Below are positions 51,829 to 61,989 of a stretch of 64,000 bases of DNA, one piece after another. The position numbers and the translations under genes were made by a program. The notes beneath the pieces are model-generated. The model was given only the letters and a program-made list of their open reading frames with translations, ran no database searches and was not told the origin of the DNA. The stretch's first letter is position 1, and each line of letters starts with the position of its first letter. The stretch comes from Chlorobiaceae bacterium. Lineage in GTDB: Bacteria; Bacteroidota; Chlorobiia; Chlorobiales; Chlorobiaceae. Location of the stretch: positions 1 to 64,000 of the forward strand of contig JABDHK010000011.1 in NCBI GenBank assembly GCA_012972835.1, in the 5' to 3' direction.

Positions 51829-53132
51829 TGCTGGAAAGCAATATCGCGGTTGGTCTTGATATTGGTACCACAAAGGTGTGCATTGTTGTTGCCGAAAAGG
51901 ATAAATCTGGAAAACTTAATGTACTGGGGAAAGGGTGTTCGCACTCTGTTGGTCTTCGGAGAGCCACTGTTGTCAATATCAACAAGACGGTGGATGCTCT
52001 CAGGGCAGCCGTTGCTGATGTTGAACGGGACTCCTCGCTTGTGGTTCACGGAGTCAACGTGGCGCTTTCGGGAGCACATGTACATTGTATTCAAAGTCAA
52101 TCAGAAGTCACTATCAACCAGAGTGGGGTTGTTAATGATTCAGATGTGCTTCGGCTTCTAGAGAAAGCGAGGGCCAATATCCAGAATCTTGATATCAATC
52201 ATGAAATTATTCATGTCATTCCACAGGAATTTATTGTTGATGATCAGGATGGGTTGCTTGATCCTATAGGGATGGCCGGGACGGCTCTCAGAGGAAGCGT
52301 TTATATTGTTGTAGGGCTGAGAGCAAAGATTCGCAATATCAGGCAGTGTGTAGAAAGGGCTGGACTGAAGATCGGGGGACTGACTTTTCAGCCCCTGGCC
52401 TTAGGAATCGCCGTGATAAAAGAGCGAGAGAAGAGAGGTGGTGTGGCGGTGCTTGATATAGGGGGAGGAACTACTGAGGTTGCGGTTTACCTTGGAGGTG
52501 CGATTCATTTTTCAGAGGTGATCAATGTTGCAGCTCACGACATTACCCTTGATATTGCCCACGGATTACAGGTACTTGAACAGGTGGCCGAGGAGATAAA
52601 AATACGCCATGGCTGTGCTGACAGTCGGATAAGCTGTGATGACGAGGATATTGTGATTGATGGCGAGGGTGAGGGTGATTTGCCGAAAATATTTCCGAAG
52701 AGCTCGTTAACCTTGATTATTGAAGCCAGGATGATGGATATTCTGGAACTTGTGAGGGATGCGCTGGAGCAATCAGGTTATTATCCAGCTCTCAATGCAG
52801 GTGTTATCATAACTGGCGGTGGTTCGATATTGGCGGGAGTGGTGGAGCTTGCCCGTCTTGTTCTTGGTCTTGATGTCCGACTCGGTTATCCTGAGGGGGT
52901 ATCTGGCAGAATGAAGGGTTTGGTTCATAATCCTGTGGATGCCACGGTTATGGGTCTTGTTGGCCATGTTTATCGGACTGATTTTTCAGGGGATCACAGT
53001 TTTGTTTCCACAGCAGAACTCTCTCGGGCTCTTCCTGCTGTGGAGAGCAAGGAACTTCTTGTGGTGCAGGAACAAAACCCTGCATGGAAAAAAGTGGTTG
53101 ATGGTTTACATGAGTGGTGGGCTAAACTTTGA
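51816..53132 (+). CDS. ftsA: Cell division protein FtsA
   Basis: A 438-residue actin-like ATPase that ties FtsZ filaments to the inner membrane. It has AVGLDIGTTKVCIVVAEK (phosphate 1 motif), the SHS2-type 1C domain with TVDALRAAVADVERDSS, VLDIGGGTTEVAVY (phosphate 2) and IITGGGSILAG (adenosine motif). The C-terminal PAWKKVVDGLHEWWAKL is the amphipathic membrane-targeting helix. The gene precedes ftsZ by 34 bases. The ATG lacks a good ribosome site. Confidence 0.95.
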   Translation: MQELVLESNIAVGLDIGTTKVCIVVAEKDKSGKLNVLGKGCSHSVGLRRATVVNINKTVDALRAAVADVERDSSLVVHGVNVALSGAHVHCIQSQSEVTINQSGVVNDSDVLRLLEKARANIQNLDINHEIIHVIPQEFIVDDQDGLLDPIGMAGTALRGSVYIVVGLRAKIRNIRQCVERAGLKIGGLTFQPLALGIAVIKEREKRGGVAVLDIGGGTTEVAVYLGGAIHFSEVINVAAHDITLDIAHGLQVLEQVAEEIKIRHGCADSRISCDDEDIVIDGEGEGDLPKIFPKSSLTLIIEARMMDILELVRDALEQSGYYPALNAGVIITGGGSILAGVVELARLVLGLDVRLGYPEGVSGRMKGLVHNPVDATVMGLVGHVYRTDFSGDHSFVSTAELSRALPAVESKELLVVQEQNPAWKKVVDGLHEWWAKL

Positions 53133-53166
53133 TGGTACAAACGGGTTATAAGCGAGGAGTGAAATA

Positions 53167-54324
53167 ATGGCATTTGAGCTTGATTCCGGCCTGTTTGATA
53201 GTGAACAGGGCAGAGGGGTTTCCATAAGGATTGTCGGCGTTGGCGGTTGCGGCGGCAATGCTGTGAATAACATGATAGAGAGGAAGATCAGTGGTGTTGA
53301 ATATATAGTGTTTAATACCGACCGTCAGGCGCTCCTGAATTCCAAAGCACAACTCAGGGTACAGATCGGCAAGAGAACTACCAATGGGCTTGGTGCCGGA
53401 GCTGATCCGGTCAAGGGACAACAGGCGGCTGATGACGATCGTGACATAATTGCCGCTCAGCTCAAGGGGGCTGATCTTGTTTTTATTGCTGCCGGCATGG
53501 GAAAGGGTACCGGGACAGGGGCTGCACCGGTGATCGCTGCGATAGCAAGAAATATGGGCATACTCACTATAGGCGTAGTGACCATGCCGTTTAATTTCGA
53601 GGGCAAAGTTAAGTTGCAGATTGCTGAGGGTGGGATTACTGAACTGCGTAAATCGGTTGATACCCTTATTATTGTTGAAAATGAAAAGGTACGTTCTCTT
53701 GCTGAAGAGGGGTCAACGGCCACCGAAGCGTTAAATATGGCCAACGATGTCTTGTACCGCTCAGCCAAAGGTATCGCCGACATCATTACCAGCCATGGGC
53801 ATATCAATGTTGATTTTGCTGATGTCTGCAGCATAATGTCGAATGCTGGAGATGCGGTTATGGGTACAGCTGCCGCAGCAGGTGAACGGCGGGCGCTGAA
53901 AGCCTCCTCGGATGCTCTTAACAGCCCTCTGCTTGAAGGTGTCTCTGTCAAGGGAGCTCAAGGGGTACTGGTCAACATAACCGGCAAGGTTACCATGACT
54001 GACATGTCGGAAGCGATGAGCTATATCGAAAAGCAGGTTGGCAGCGAAGCGAGGATTATTCACGGTTATGTCGATGAACCTCAGCTGACGGGTGAAATCA
54101 GGGTAACGGTTATTGTTACCGGCTTCAAGAGATTGGCTCAGGATGAGATCAAGGAAGCTGTTGTTTTGCCGCCAGCATCGCCATCGTACTCCGGCAGAAC
54201 TGGCAGCACTGCGAACTCCCTGCAGGAGCAGGATCTTCGTATTCCGGCCTATCTCAGGAGGAATGTTGCGATCCAGGCTCCTCGAGAGCAGGGAAAGAAA
54301 CAAAAAGGCGGGCATGAGCGATAA
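53167..54324 (+). CDS. ftsZ: Cell division protein FtsZ
   Basis: A 385-residue tubulin-like GTPase forming the division ring. [15 protein letters not shown] (T1 loop) and the T4 glycine loop, which reads [12 protein letters not shown] with Lys113 where most FtsZ proteins have Gly, are visible. The T7-loop region, [20 protein letters not shown], carries the catalytic Asp. The C-terminal tail RIPAYLRRN is the FtsA-binding peptide, followed by a basic extension ([12 protein letters not shown]). A GAGGAGTG ribosome site precedes the ATG. The 3' end overlaps recQ by 11 bases. Confidence 0.96.
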   Translation: MAFELDSGLFDSEQGRGVSIRIVGVGGCGGNAVNNMIERKISGVEYIVFNTDRQALLNSKAQLRVQIGKRTTNGLGAGADPVKGQQAADDDRDIIAAQLKGADLVFIAAGMGKGTGTGAAPVIAAIARNMGILTIGVVTMPFNFEGKVKLQIAEGGITELRKSVDTLIIVENEKVRSLAEEGSTATEALNMANDVLYRSAKGIADIITSHGHINVDFADVCSIMSNAGDAVMGTAAAAGERRALKASSDALNSPLLEGVSVKGAQGVLVNITGKVTMTDMSEAMSYIEKQVGSEARIIHGYVDEPQLTGEIRVTVIVTGFKRLAQDEIKEAVVLPPASPSYSGRTGSTANSLQEQDLRIPAYLRRNVAIQAPREQGKKQKGGHER

Positions 54325-56182
54325 TCTCTGCCTTGCCAGGCCTGCTTTACCTCATTCCGTGACCGATGCAGCTCTCTTTGATACTCTGCGCAAGGTGTTC
54401 GGATTTCGTGCATTTCGTCCTAATCAGGAGCGCATAGTTCGCGCAATCCTGGAAAAAAGGGATGTCTTTGCCGTTATGCCAACTGGTGGCGGAAAATCGC
54501 TCTGCTACCAGCTTCCAGCCGTCCTGCTCCCGGGAACCTGCATGGTGATCAGCCCGCTTATCTCCCTTATGAAAGATCAGGTTGACGGAGCAAGGGCGAA
54601 CGGTATTCGTGCGGCATTCCTTAACAGCTCTCTTCTGCCTGAAGAGCGCGACAGTGTACTGCATGAGCTGCTTTCCAACTCTCTCGACCTGCTCTATGTT
54701 GCGCCTGAACGCTTTACGCTTGATTCCTTCAGGGGGTTGCTGGCAAGGGTGAAGATCAGCATGGCTGTGATTGATGAGGCTCACTGTATTTCGGAATGGG
54801 GGCACGATTTCCGGCCCGACTACCTCTCCCTTTCAGATCTGGTTACCCTCTTTCCTGCCATCCCTGTTGCTGCATTTACGGCAACGGCTACCAATCCGGT
54901 ACAGCAGGACATTCTTCAAAAACTTGCCCTCCGCACTCCTCTTGTTGTCAGGGCCTCATTTGACCGGCCAAACCTCTTTTACGATGTTCAATTTAAAGAC
55001 CATCCCGATGCTCAGCTTGTTTCGCTTATAAAGCAAAATGCGGGCAAGGCTGGTATTATCTATCGCACCAGTCGAAAAAGTGTTGACGATACCGCGGCAA
55101 TGCTGAGGAAGAAGGGGTTTCGTGCCTTGCCATACCATGCCGGACTCAGTGACGAGCATCGCAAGCGTAACCAGGAGGCATTTATACGCGACGAAGTGGA
55201 TGTTATTGTGGCTACCATTGCTTTCGGTATGGGTATCGATAAATCCAATATTCGGTTTGTGATTCATGCCGACCTCCCTAAAAGTATTGAGAACTACTAC
55301 CAGGAGACTGGTCGTGCGGGTCGCGATGGTGAAACTTCGCACTGCACCCTTCTTTTCACACAGGGTGATATCAGTAAATTGCGTTTTTTTATTGATGCAA
55401 TGGTTGACGAGATTGAACGGAAAAGAGCGCTTGAGGCTCTTTCAAAGGTCATTGCCTTTGCCTCACTCTCAGTTTGTCGTCGTCGAAGCTTGCTTGACTA
55501 TTTTGGGGAGCACTACCCTCACAGCAATTGCAACTCCTGCGACATCTGCCTTGGCACCCATGAATTGGTAGACTGTACCCGTGATGCACAGATGCTGCTT
55601 TCGGCCATTGTCCGTACCGATGAGCGTTTTGGAGCCATGCATATCGTCGATATTGTTCTTGGAAGCAATAACCAGAAAATCCGTGATTTTGGCCACGACC
55701 GGCTGAAAACCTATGGAATAGGTAAAGGGCGTTCGAAAAAATACTGGCGGCAGCTTCTTGACGAACTTCTGGCTCAAAAGGTCATTGACAAATCTGAAGG
55801 GCTCTATCCGACGCTTTTTCTACTTCCCAAGGCATTTCAAATCCTGAAGCAAGAAGAGAGCATTACAATCGTCAAGGTTGTTGAACAGGTCAAAGAGAAA
55901 GAGCTCTATAAAAAACTTGATGCACCGGGATTGCCCTATGATAAAGAGTTGTTTGAACTGCTAAGGATACTTCGCAAGCAGATAGCCGGGGAGCAGGGGA
56001 TAGCGCCCTATATGGTCTTTTCAGACCGCTCACTTCATGATATGGCGGCTATTTTTCCCCGGACAGCCGAGAGCATGCTTACCGTATCAGGAGTTGGCGA
56101 GGTCAAGCTCGAGCGCTATGGTCGTCAGTTTCTCCGTCTCATCGACCGCTACTGCAGCGACCATCCTGAGTGTCATTGCTGA
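54314..56182 (+). CDS. recQ: ATP-dependent DNA helicase RecQ
   Basis: A 622-residue superfamily 2 helicase. Walker [13 protein letters not shown] (near residue 60), DEAH box [15 protein letters not shown] (near 155), TATAT (motif III, near 190) and [10 protein letters not shown] (motif VI, near 330). The zinc site is CNSCDICLG with an upstream Cys (near 385-415), then an RQC winged-helix region, and an HRDC domain (about 530-605). It unwinds DNA in RecF-type repair and fork restart. The ATG at 54314 overlaps ftsZ by 11 bases; the frame is open far upstream inside ftsZ. Confidence 0.95.
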   Translation: MSDNLCLARPALPHSVTDAALFDTLRKVFGFRAFRPNQERIVRAILEKRDVFAVMPTGGGKSLCYQLPAVLLPGTCMVISPLISLMKDQVDGARANGIRAAFLNSSLLPEERDSVLHELLSNSLDLLYVAPERFTLDSFRGLLARVKISMAVIDEAHCISEWGHDFRPDYLSLSDLVTLFPAIPVAAFTATATNPVQQDILQKLALRTPLVVRASFDRPNLFYDVQFKDHPDAQLVSLIKQNAGKAGIIYRTSRKSVDDTAAMLRKKGFRALPYHAGLSDEHRKRNQEAFIRDEVDVIVATIAFGMGIDKSNIRFVIHADLPKSIENYYQETGRAGRDGETSHCTLLFTQGDISKLRFFIDAMVDEIERKRALEALSKVIAFASLSVCRRRSLLDYFGEHYPHSNCNSCDICLGTHELVDCTRDAQMLLSAIVRTDERFGAMHIVDIVLGSNNQKIRDFGHDRLKTYGIGKGRSKKYWRQLLDELLAQKVIDKSEGLYPTLFLLPKAFQILKQEESITIVKVVEQVKEKELYKKLDAPGLPYDKELFELLRILRKQIAGEQGIAPYMVFSDRSLHDMAAIFPRTAESMLTVSGVGEVKLERYGRQFLRLIDRYCSDHPECHC

Positions 56183-56308
56183 AGGGTATGTGAGAATTTT
56201 GATGATCATATTTTATCAGCAAATTCTTTTGTCAGTTATAAAGGTCATAAATTAAGTGACAAAAGTTGAATAGAATTAAAAATACTAATCAAACACAGAA
56301 ATAATAAC

Positions 56309-56680
56309 ATGCAAATAACAGCCAAACTTACAGCAATTCTTCCTGAACAGACAGGAGCCGGAAAGAATGGCCCATGGAAAAAACAGGATATTATTGTTGA
56401 AACTGACGGTCAATATCCTAAAAAGGTCTGTATCTCTTTATGGGGAGAGAAGTTTGACAGAAACTTACTGCGGGTGGGCAACCGCTTGACGATCTCATTT
56501 GACATTGAAAGCCGGGAGTTCAACGGGAAATGGTATACCGATGTAAAGGGATGGAAGCTTGAATCTGCCAGTGAGGCCGGTACACCCTATGTCCAGTCGC
56601 AGCAAGGTGGTTCGTACGATCCTCCTGTATTTGAACATGAGGGCGGATCTATCGTTGCTGATGATGTTTGCCCATTTTGA
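56309..56680 (+). CDS. DUF3127 (OB-fold-like) protein
   Basis: A 123-residue protein. It has QITAKLTAILPEQTGAGKNGPWKKQDIIVET followed by SLWGEKFD, LRVGNRLTISFDIESREFNGKWYTDVKGWKLE, the DUF3127 pattern common in Bacteroidetes and Chlorobi. The fold is OB-like and single-strand nucleic-acid binding is plausible but unproven. The acidic C-terminal end, GGSIVADDVCPF, is like the terminal tip of SSB-type proteins. It follows recQ by 126 bases, which fits a DNA-handling role. Confidence 0.85.
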   Translation: MQITAKLTAILPEQTGAGKNGPWKKQDIIVETDGQYPKKVCISLWGEKFDRNLLRVGNRLTISFDIESREFNGKWYTDVKGWKLESASEAGTPYVQSQQGGSYDPPVFEHEGGSIVADDVCPF

Positions 56681-56762
56681 GGAGATATGATATTCAGGCT
56701 ACAGCGAAATGTTTCTGGGAATTGAAGAGAAGGGGTGTTATCTGAATATAAAGGGAGTGGTT

Positions 56763-57521
56763 ATGCGACTTTCTGGAAGAATTGTGCTCGTTACCGGAGC
56801 AGCAGGCGGAATTGGCAGGGCTGTGGCACTCTGTTTTGCCCGTGAGGGCGCGGTTGTCATGGTCAGTGATATCAATCTTGCTGGGTGCTCTGAAACCCTT
56901 GAACTGCTTGAACAGGCAGGCGGAAGTGGCTGCTCCTTCAAGGCAGATGTCACCGCTGAAGTTGAGATCCGGTTACTCTACAAACAAATAGTTGATCGAT
57001 TCGGGCGGCTCGACAGTGTGGTGAATATTGCCGGAGGTGACTGTGAACCCTCGGCTGATGTTGAGGATATCGATTATGCTCGAATGAGTGCCAATCTTGA
57101 TCTTAACCTCAAATCCTGTATCCTTTCATGCCGTGAAGCTGCACGGGTGATGAAACCTCAAGGTTACGGCAGAATTATCAATATGAGCTCGCTGGTCTAT
57201 CGGGGGAGTCCGAATCAGTTTTCCTATGCTGCGGCCAAAGGTGGTATTTACGCATTTACCCGATCGCTTGCCATGTCGCTGGGTCGCTATGGCATAACGG
57301 TCAATGCACTTGCTCCGGCTCTTGTCGAGGTGCCGGCTTTTGTCACGGCTCTTGGTCAGGAACGGTGGGAGATGCTTCGACATGATTGTGCTGAACGCTA
57401 TCCGCTCGGGCGGGTTGCAACACCGGACGATGTTGCCCGGTGCGCGCTTTTTCTGGCTTCCGATGATGCTGCGTTTATTACAGGCCAGATTCTTGAAATC
57501 TCTGGTGGTGCAAGGCTGTGA
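56763..57521 (+). CDS. Short-chain dehydrogenase/reductase
   Basis: A 252-residue SDR. It has VTGAAGGIGRAVALCF (cofactor site), the NIAGGD motif, and the catalytic triad in INMSSLVYRG (Ser) and FSYAAAKGGIYAFTRS (Tyr-x-x-x-Lys). The C-terminal ISGGARL end is FabG-like. The substrate is unknown. The start at 56763 has GGGAG upstream; the frame extends back to 56709. A stem (CAAGGCT/AGCCTTG, about 57510-57540) follows the stop but has no T-run. Confidence 0.85.
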   Translation: MRLSGRIVLVTGAAGGIGRAVALCFAREGAVVMVSDINLAGCSETLELLEQAGGSGCSFKADVTAEVEIRLLYKQIVDRFGRLDSVVNIAGGDCEPSADVEDIDYARMSANLDLNLKSCILSCREAARVMKPQGYGRIINMSSLVYRGSPNQFSYAAAKGGIYAFTRSLAMSLGRYGITVNALAPALVEVPAFVTALGQERWEMLRHDCAERYPLGRVATPDDVARCALFLASDDAAFITGQILEISGGARL

Positions 57522-57561
57522 AGAGTGAAAAAGCCTTGATTGAACATTTATTTACTATCCA

Positions 57562-60500
57562 ATGACGATAAGAACAGGCCTTGATCGAATAAAAGAGATA
57601 TCCAACGCTCCGCGTGAAATCCCCTTTAATTATACATCCGCCGGCGACCGGCAGGCGCTATCATTCCTGCTGGGGCCAAAAATTGTGCAAATGCTTGATG
57701 AACTGCGTGATCTGCGCGTTACAGGCAGGTCGGCACGGTTGCTTATGGGGATTATCGGAGAGATTCTTATTCACCGTCGTAACCCCTACCTTTTTCAGGA
57801 GCTGGTTGATTCAGCGGTTCGCCGTAACCGCCTGTTTGAAAGGGCGTTTCACGAGCTTGACACCATTACCGATATGGCAAACGGCGAAAGCCGGGTTTCA
57901 GCTATTGTAGCAGCTGTACGCGAACAGCTTGAGCGTTTCCGTGCGGCTGTTGAAAAAACACCTGAACTTCGTCGTCGCATGAAGCGGGAGCTTGGCGCTG
58001 TTATAGGAACTAAAAATGTGCTTTTTGATCCTTTTTCCCTTGCCGCTCATGCAACCGATGCTACTGACTGGAGGCTTCATCTTCCTTCGGCGGTGGTGAC
58101 GCCAGATGAGGAGTCGCAAGTTGCTCCGCTGATTACCGCTATTGCCGCGCTCGGACTTAACGTCATTCCCCGGGGTGCCGGTACAGGGCTTACAGGCGGT
58201 GCCGTGCCGCTCAGATCGAGGTGTGTGATTATCAATATGGAAAAACTGAACCGTATCAGGGGTATCTCGGTTCGGGAGTTTCAGCTTGATAATGGTCAGA
58301 TCTCTCAGGCTTCGGTGATTGAGGTTGAAGCAGGGGTTGTTACGGAGCACGCAATGGAGGAGGCTGACGAACATGGTCTTGTGTTTGCTACCGACCCGAC
58401 AAGTGAGTGGTCATGCACTATCGGAGGTAATATCGCTGAAAATGCTGGTGGCAAAATGGCTGTACGATGGGGTACCTGTATTGATAACCTGCTTGAGTGG
58501 CGTATGGCTATGCCCAACGGTGAAAACTGGACGGTAAAACGGGCGGATCACCGTCTACGGAAAATCCTGCATGAGGATACCGTTATCTTTGAGGTATGGA
58601 ATCAGTCGGGGAAGAGAATCAATCGAATTGAGCTGCTTGGCACCGATATCCGAAAAAAAGGACTCTGGAAGGATATAACCAACAAGGCGCTCGGTGGAGT
58701 GCCGGGCATACAGAAGGAGGGTACTGACGGGGTGATTACCTCAGCTCTTTTTGTGCTTTATCCGAAATATCCTGAAAAAAGAACACTCTGTCTTGAATTT
58801 TTCGGGCCGGATATGGATGAGGCAAGTCTGGTGATTCTTGAGCTTTCAAAAATATTTCCTCTCGCTTCAGAGAATCGTGAAGCACTGCTTGCTCTTGAGC
58901 ACTTTGATGATGAGTACATCCGGGCTATTGACTACAAGGTGAAGGCTCCAAGGGCCCAGACGCCAAAAGCGGTGCTTCTGATTGATATTGCCGGGAATAC
59001 CGGTGCTGAGGTGCAGAGTGGCGTTGAACGGGTCGAGCGGCTGCTTAAGCCTCATCCCAATACCATGATGTTTCTTGCAAGGGATCAAGCTGACGCTGAG
59101 CGTTTCTGGGCTGACCGTAAAAAACTTGGTGCGATTGCCCGCAGAACCAATGCCTTCAAGCTCAATGAGGATATTGTTATTCCCCTTGAAGCACTTGCCG
59201 GCTTTGCCCGCTTTATTGATGAGCTCAACAGTACAGAGGAGCGTTATGCGCAGCACTGCTTTGTTGAGCGTTTACGCACTATTTTCGCAACCACCAAAGT
59301 CAAGGAGGATGGTGGCCGGTTTGCTTCAAAAATTCCAGCAGGGCTTGAGCTTTGCCGTTTGTTTGGCGAAAAAATTCTTATTGCACCTGAGGCCTCCCTT
59401 CGTTCTCTCGAAATTGTGCAGGAGCTACGTCGTGAACTTGGAGAGCTGGTACAGGGCTATCCTGAGATGGAGGCGGCTTTTGAAGGTGCATATCACTATG
59501 TCCGCGACAGAAGAATAGTGCTTGCAACACACATGCATGCCGGTGATGGCAATGTCCATGTCAATGTTCCGGTACTCTCCAACGACCGCCCTATGCTCGA
59601 ACGGGCCGACAAGGTGATCGACAATGTCATGGAAAAGGTTGTCTCACTTGGAGGCGTTGTGTCGGGTGAACATGGTATTGGTGTGACCAAGCTGAAGTAC
59701 CTTGATCCTCAGATAGTCGAAGAGCTTTCCCGTTATCGCCGTAAGGTCGACCCGAAAGGGATTATGAATCCTGGCAAGCTTGATGATTATGAAGCGCTCA
59801 ATCATATCTTCACACCCTCCTTTAATCTGCTCGAACTTGAGGCTCATATTCTCAGACGTGCCCAGATTGCGGAGCTTTCAAAAAAAGTTGATTATTGTAT
59901 CCGCTGCGGCAAGTGCAAGACCGATTGCTGTGTCTACTATCCGGCGCGCGGAATGTTCTACCATCCCCGCAACAAGAATCTTGCGATTGGCTCGTTGATT
60001 GAAGCGCTGCTTTTTGATGCCCAGCGTGAGCGTACTACCGATTTTGCCCTGTTGAAGTGGCTTGAAGAGGTTGCTGATCACTGTACCATCTGTCATAAAT
60101 GTCTCAAGCCCTGTCCGGTTGATATCGATACAGGCGAGGTTTCGGTACTGGAACGCGAAATTCTTTCGGAGTGGGGGTTCAAGCACTCTTCCCCTCTCAC
60201 CGAACTGACCCTGCGTTATCTCGATAGCCGTTCGCCAGCCTTCAACTCGATGTTCCGCCGGGTTGTTTTGCGGGTTGGCGGGGCCGTTCAACGGGCAAGT
60301 AACAGAATTTCTGCTCCGATGCAGCCGGAAAATGACTCTCCAGCTCTCTATCCGCTCAGGCTATTGCGTTCACCAGTACCGCCAGTGCCCCAAGAGACTC
60401 TGCGTGATGTTCTTCCCGAGTGTGGCCCCGATCAGGTACTTGTTTTCGAGCCCTCCGGAGAGGTCAAAAGTAATGTCTTTTATTTTCCCGGTTGCGGTTC

Positions 60501-61218
60501 CGAACGCATGAACTCATCAATATCAATGGCGGCAATTCATCTGCTGCTTGAGCAAGGCCTCAGGGTTGTACTTCCTCCCCCCTTTCTCTGCTGTGGTTTT
60601 CCAGCTCATGTCAATGCCAAAACCGACCAGTATTCAAGTATTGTCCTGCGCAATACTGTGCTCTTCAGCCAGATCAGGGAGATGTTCTCCTATCTTGATT
60701 TCGATGCCTGTGTGGTGACGTGCGGTACATGTATGGAAGGGCTTGATGCCATTGAAACCGGCAAGCTTTTTGGTGGTAAGATTATGGATGTTGCCGCCTA
60801 TCTTCTCGACAAAGGCCTTAAGCTTGAAGGCCGGAGGGACTATCTCTACCATGCTCCCTGCCACGACTCTCTTTCAGGCCGGGCACTGCAAACGTTACGT
60901 ACTCTTGGAGGGTTCGAAAGTGTCACCCCGATACCGCATTGCTGTTCTGAAGCAGGCACACTGGCCCTGTCGCGTCCAGATATTACCGACTCCATGCTTC
61001 ATCGTAAAAGGGATGCTATTGTGGAGGTAATGCAGGGGAAAGAGCATGCGGTCATTTTGACCAACTGTCCCTCCTGCGTGCAGGGACTTGGACGGAATCT
61101 TGATCTTGGCATTGAGCCTCGGCATATCGTGGTTGAGTTGGCTGAAATACAATCAGGTGCTGATTGGGTGAAGATCATGCGAAATCAGACTTCAAAGGGA
61201 TCAGCCCTAAACTTTTGA
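57562..61218 (+). CDS. FAD-linked oxidoreductase fused to Fe-S and CCG domains
   Basis: A 1218-residue protein that joins two usually separate subunits. Residues about 150-700 form a GlcD/Dld-type flavoprotein: VIPRGAGTGLTGGAVPLRS (PCMH FAD fold), ENAGGKMAVRWG and ATHMHAGDGNVHVNVPV. Then two 4Fe-4S sets follow (CIRCGKCKTDCCVYYP near 780; CTICHKCLKPCPVD near 840), and two CCG Cys-rich domains (FPGCGSERM / CCGFPAH near 975-1015; HAPCHDSL / CCSEAG near 1100-1135), as in GlcF. It probably oxidises a 2-hydroxy acid such as lactate or glycolate and passes electrons to a quinone. N-terminal 100 residues are unrecognised. Confidence 0.9.
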   Translation: MTIRTGLDRIKEISNAPREIPFNYTSAGDRQALSFLLGPKIVQMLDELRDLRVTGRSARLLMGIIGEILIHRRNPYLFQELVDSAVRRNRLFERAFHELDTITDMANGESRVSAIVAAVREQLERFRAAVEKTPELRRRMKRELGAVIGTKNVLFDPFSLAAHATDATDWRLHLPSAVVTPDEESQVAPLITAIAALGLNVIPRGAGTGLTGGAVPLRSRCVIINMEKLNRIRGISVREFQLDNGQISQASVIEVEAGVVTEHAMEEADEHGLVFATDPTSEWSCTIGGNIAENAGGKMAVRWGTCIDNLLEWRMAMPNGENWTVKRADHRLRKILHEDTVIFEVWNQSGKRINRIELLGTDIRKKGLWKDITNKALGGVPGIQKEGTDGVITSALFVLYPKYPEKRTLCLEFFGPDMDEASLVILELSKIFPLASENREALLALEHFDDEYIRAIDYKVKAPRAQTPKAVLLIDIAGNTGAEVQSGVERVERLLKPHPNTMMFLARDQADAERFWADRKKLGAIARRTNAFKLNEDIVIPLEALAGFARFIDELNSTEERYAQHCFVERLRTIFATTKVKEDGGRFASKIPAGLELCRLFGEKILIAPEASLRSLEIVQELRRELGELVQGYPEMEAAFEGAYHYVRDRRIVLATHMHAGDGNVHVNVPVLSNDRPMLERADKVIDNVMEKVVSLGGVVSGEHGIGVTKLKYLDPQIVEELSRYRRKVDPKGIMNPGKLDDYEALNHIFTPSFNLLELEAHILRRAQIAELSKKVDYCIRCGKCKTDCCVYYPARGMFYHPRNKNLAIGSLIEALLFDAQRERTTDFALLKWLEEVADHCTICHKCLKPCPVDIDTGEVSVLEREILSEWGFKHSSPLTELTLRYLDSRSPAFNSMFRRVVLRVGGAVQRASNRISAPMQPENDSPALYPLRLLRSPVPPVPQETLRDVLPECGPDQVLVFEPSGEVKSNVFYFPGCGSERMNSSISMAAIHLLLEQGLRVVLPPPFLCCGFPAHVNAKTDQYSSIVLRNTVLFSQIREMFSYLDFDACVVTCGTCMEGLDAIETGKLFGGKIMDVAAYLLDKGLKLEGRRDYLYHAPCHDSLSGRALQTLRTLGGFESVTPIPHCCSEAGTLALSRPDITDSMLHRKRDAIVEVMQGKEHAVILTNCPSCVQGLGRNLDLGIEPRHIVVELAEIQSGADWVKIMRNQTSKGSALNF

Positions 61219-61357
61219 TATTTTTGTATACAACTTTACATGAGATTTCAATATTATTGTTACTTACTTGCACATAGAGGAGTTTTATGTGAACGAACAA
61301 CCATAATATGTGTTTAAAAAAAGATGTTGCTGGCTGATTAACCTAAACAGAAAATTT

Positions 61358-61831
61358 ATGAAAAAAACTATATGGCTGGCTGCTGGAATTGCAGGCATGT
61401 TTTTAGGTAATCCCCTTACCGATGCTCATGCAGATGTAGGTATTCGTCTCGGTGATGTTCGAATCGGGGTTCGCGATAGGCCTGATTTTGTTATCGATAG
61501 ACGACCTAACTTTGTCTACCTGCAGGATCAGGGATTTTCAGTATCTATGGGTGGCCCTTACGATATCATCTACTATGGTGACCTCTATTACCTCTATCGA
61601 GATGGCCGCTGGTATCGTGCCTCACACTATCGGGGACCGTGGGATCCTATAAGGGAGTATAATCTTCCCCGTCAGATAAGAAGACATCATTGGGATGATA
61701 TAAGGAGATATCGTGATATCGAGTACCGCCGTCATGACAGCAGGTACTGGGAAGAGAGAGACCGGCATGAAAGAGATAGAGATTGGGATCGCCATGAAGG
61801 AAGGGATCGTCACGAAGGCAGGGATAGATAA
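61358..61831 (+). CDS. Exported arginine-rich protein with a C-terminal DRHEGR repeat
   Basis: A 157-residue protein with a signal peptide (MKKTIWLAAGIAGMFLGNP...AHADV). The mature part has short aromatic-charged segments (YYGDLYYLYRDGRWYRASHYRGPWD) that recur in YXWGXW-like secreted proteins. Its last 25 residues are nearly all Arg, Asp, His and Glu, with RDRHEGRDRHEGRDR repeats that may bind metal or polyanions. Function unknown. The ATG at 61358 is chosen because it opens the signal peptide; the frame starts at 61310. Confidence 0.65.
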   Translation: MKKTIWLAAGIAGMFLGNPLTDAHADVGIRLGDVRIGVRDRPDFVIDRRPNFVYLQDQGFSVSMGGPYDIIYYGDLYYLYRDGRWYRASHYRGPWDPIREYNLPRQIRRHHWDDIRRYRDIEYRRHDSRYWEERDRHERDRDWDRHEGRDRHEGRDR

Positions 61832-61845
61832 GCGCTTCTGCCGTA

Positions 61846-61868
61846 AGGGCGACCCTTGTGGTCGCCCT
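61846..61868 (+). terminator. Perfect hairpin after the arginine-rich gene
   Basis: AGGGCGACC at 61846-61854 pairs fully with GGTCGCCCT at 61860-61868 around a 5-base loop, 14 bases after the stop. No T-run follows, so it may work as a processing or stability hairpin rather than a terminator. Confidence 0.55.
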
Positions 61869-61989
61869 CAGTGGTCAAGCTAATAGTGAATGATGTTAGA
61901 AAAGCTTACGGAACGACTTTTGATTGAGCGCTTCAGAAGGGATTGAACAGGTAACAAATTTTGCCACAATGTAACCATAGGAGAGTATA

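Noticed and set aside
53457-54315. Long minus-strand frames opposite ftsZ
   Set aside because: These are complement shadows of ftsZ codons; ftsZ has all expected motifs.
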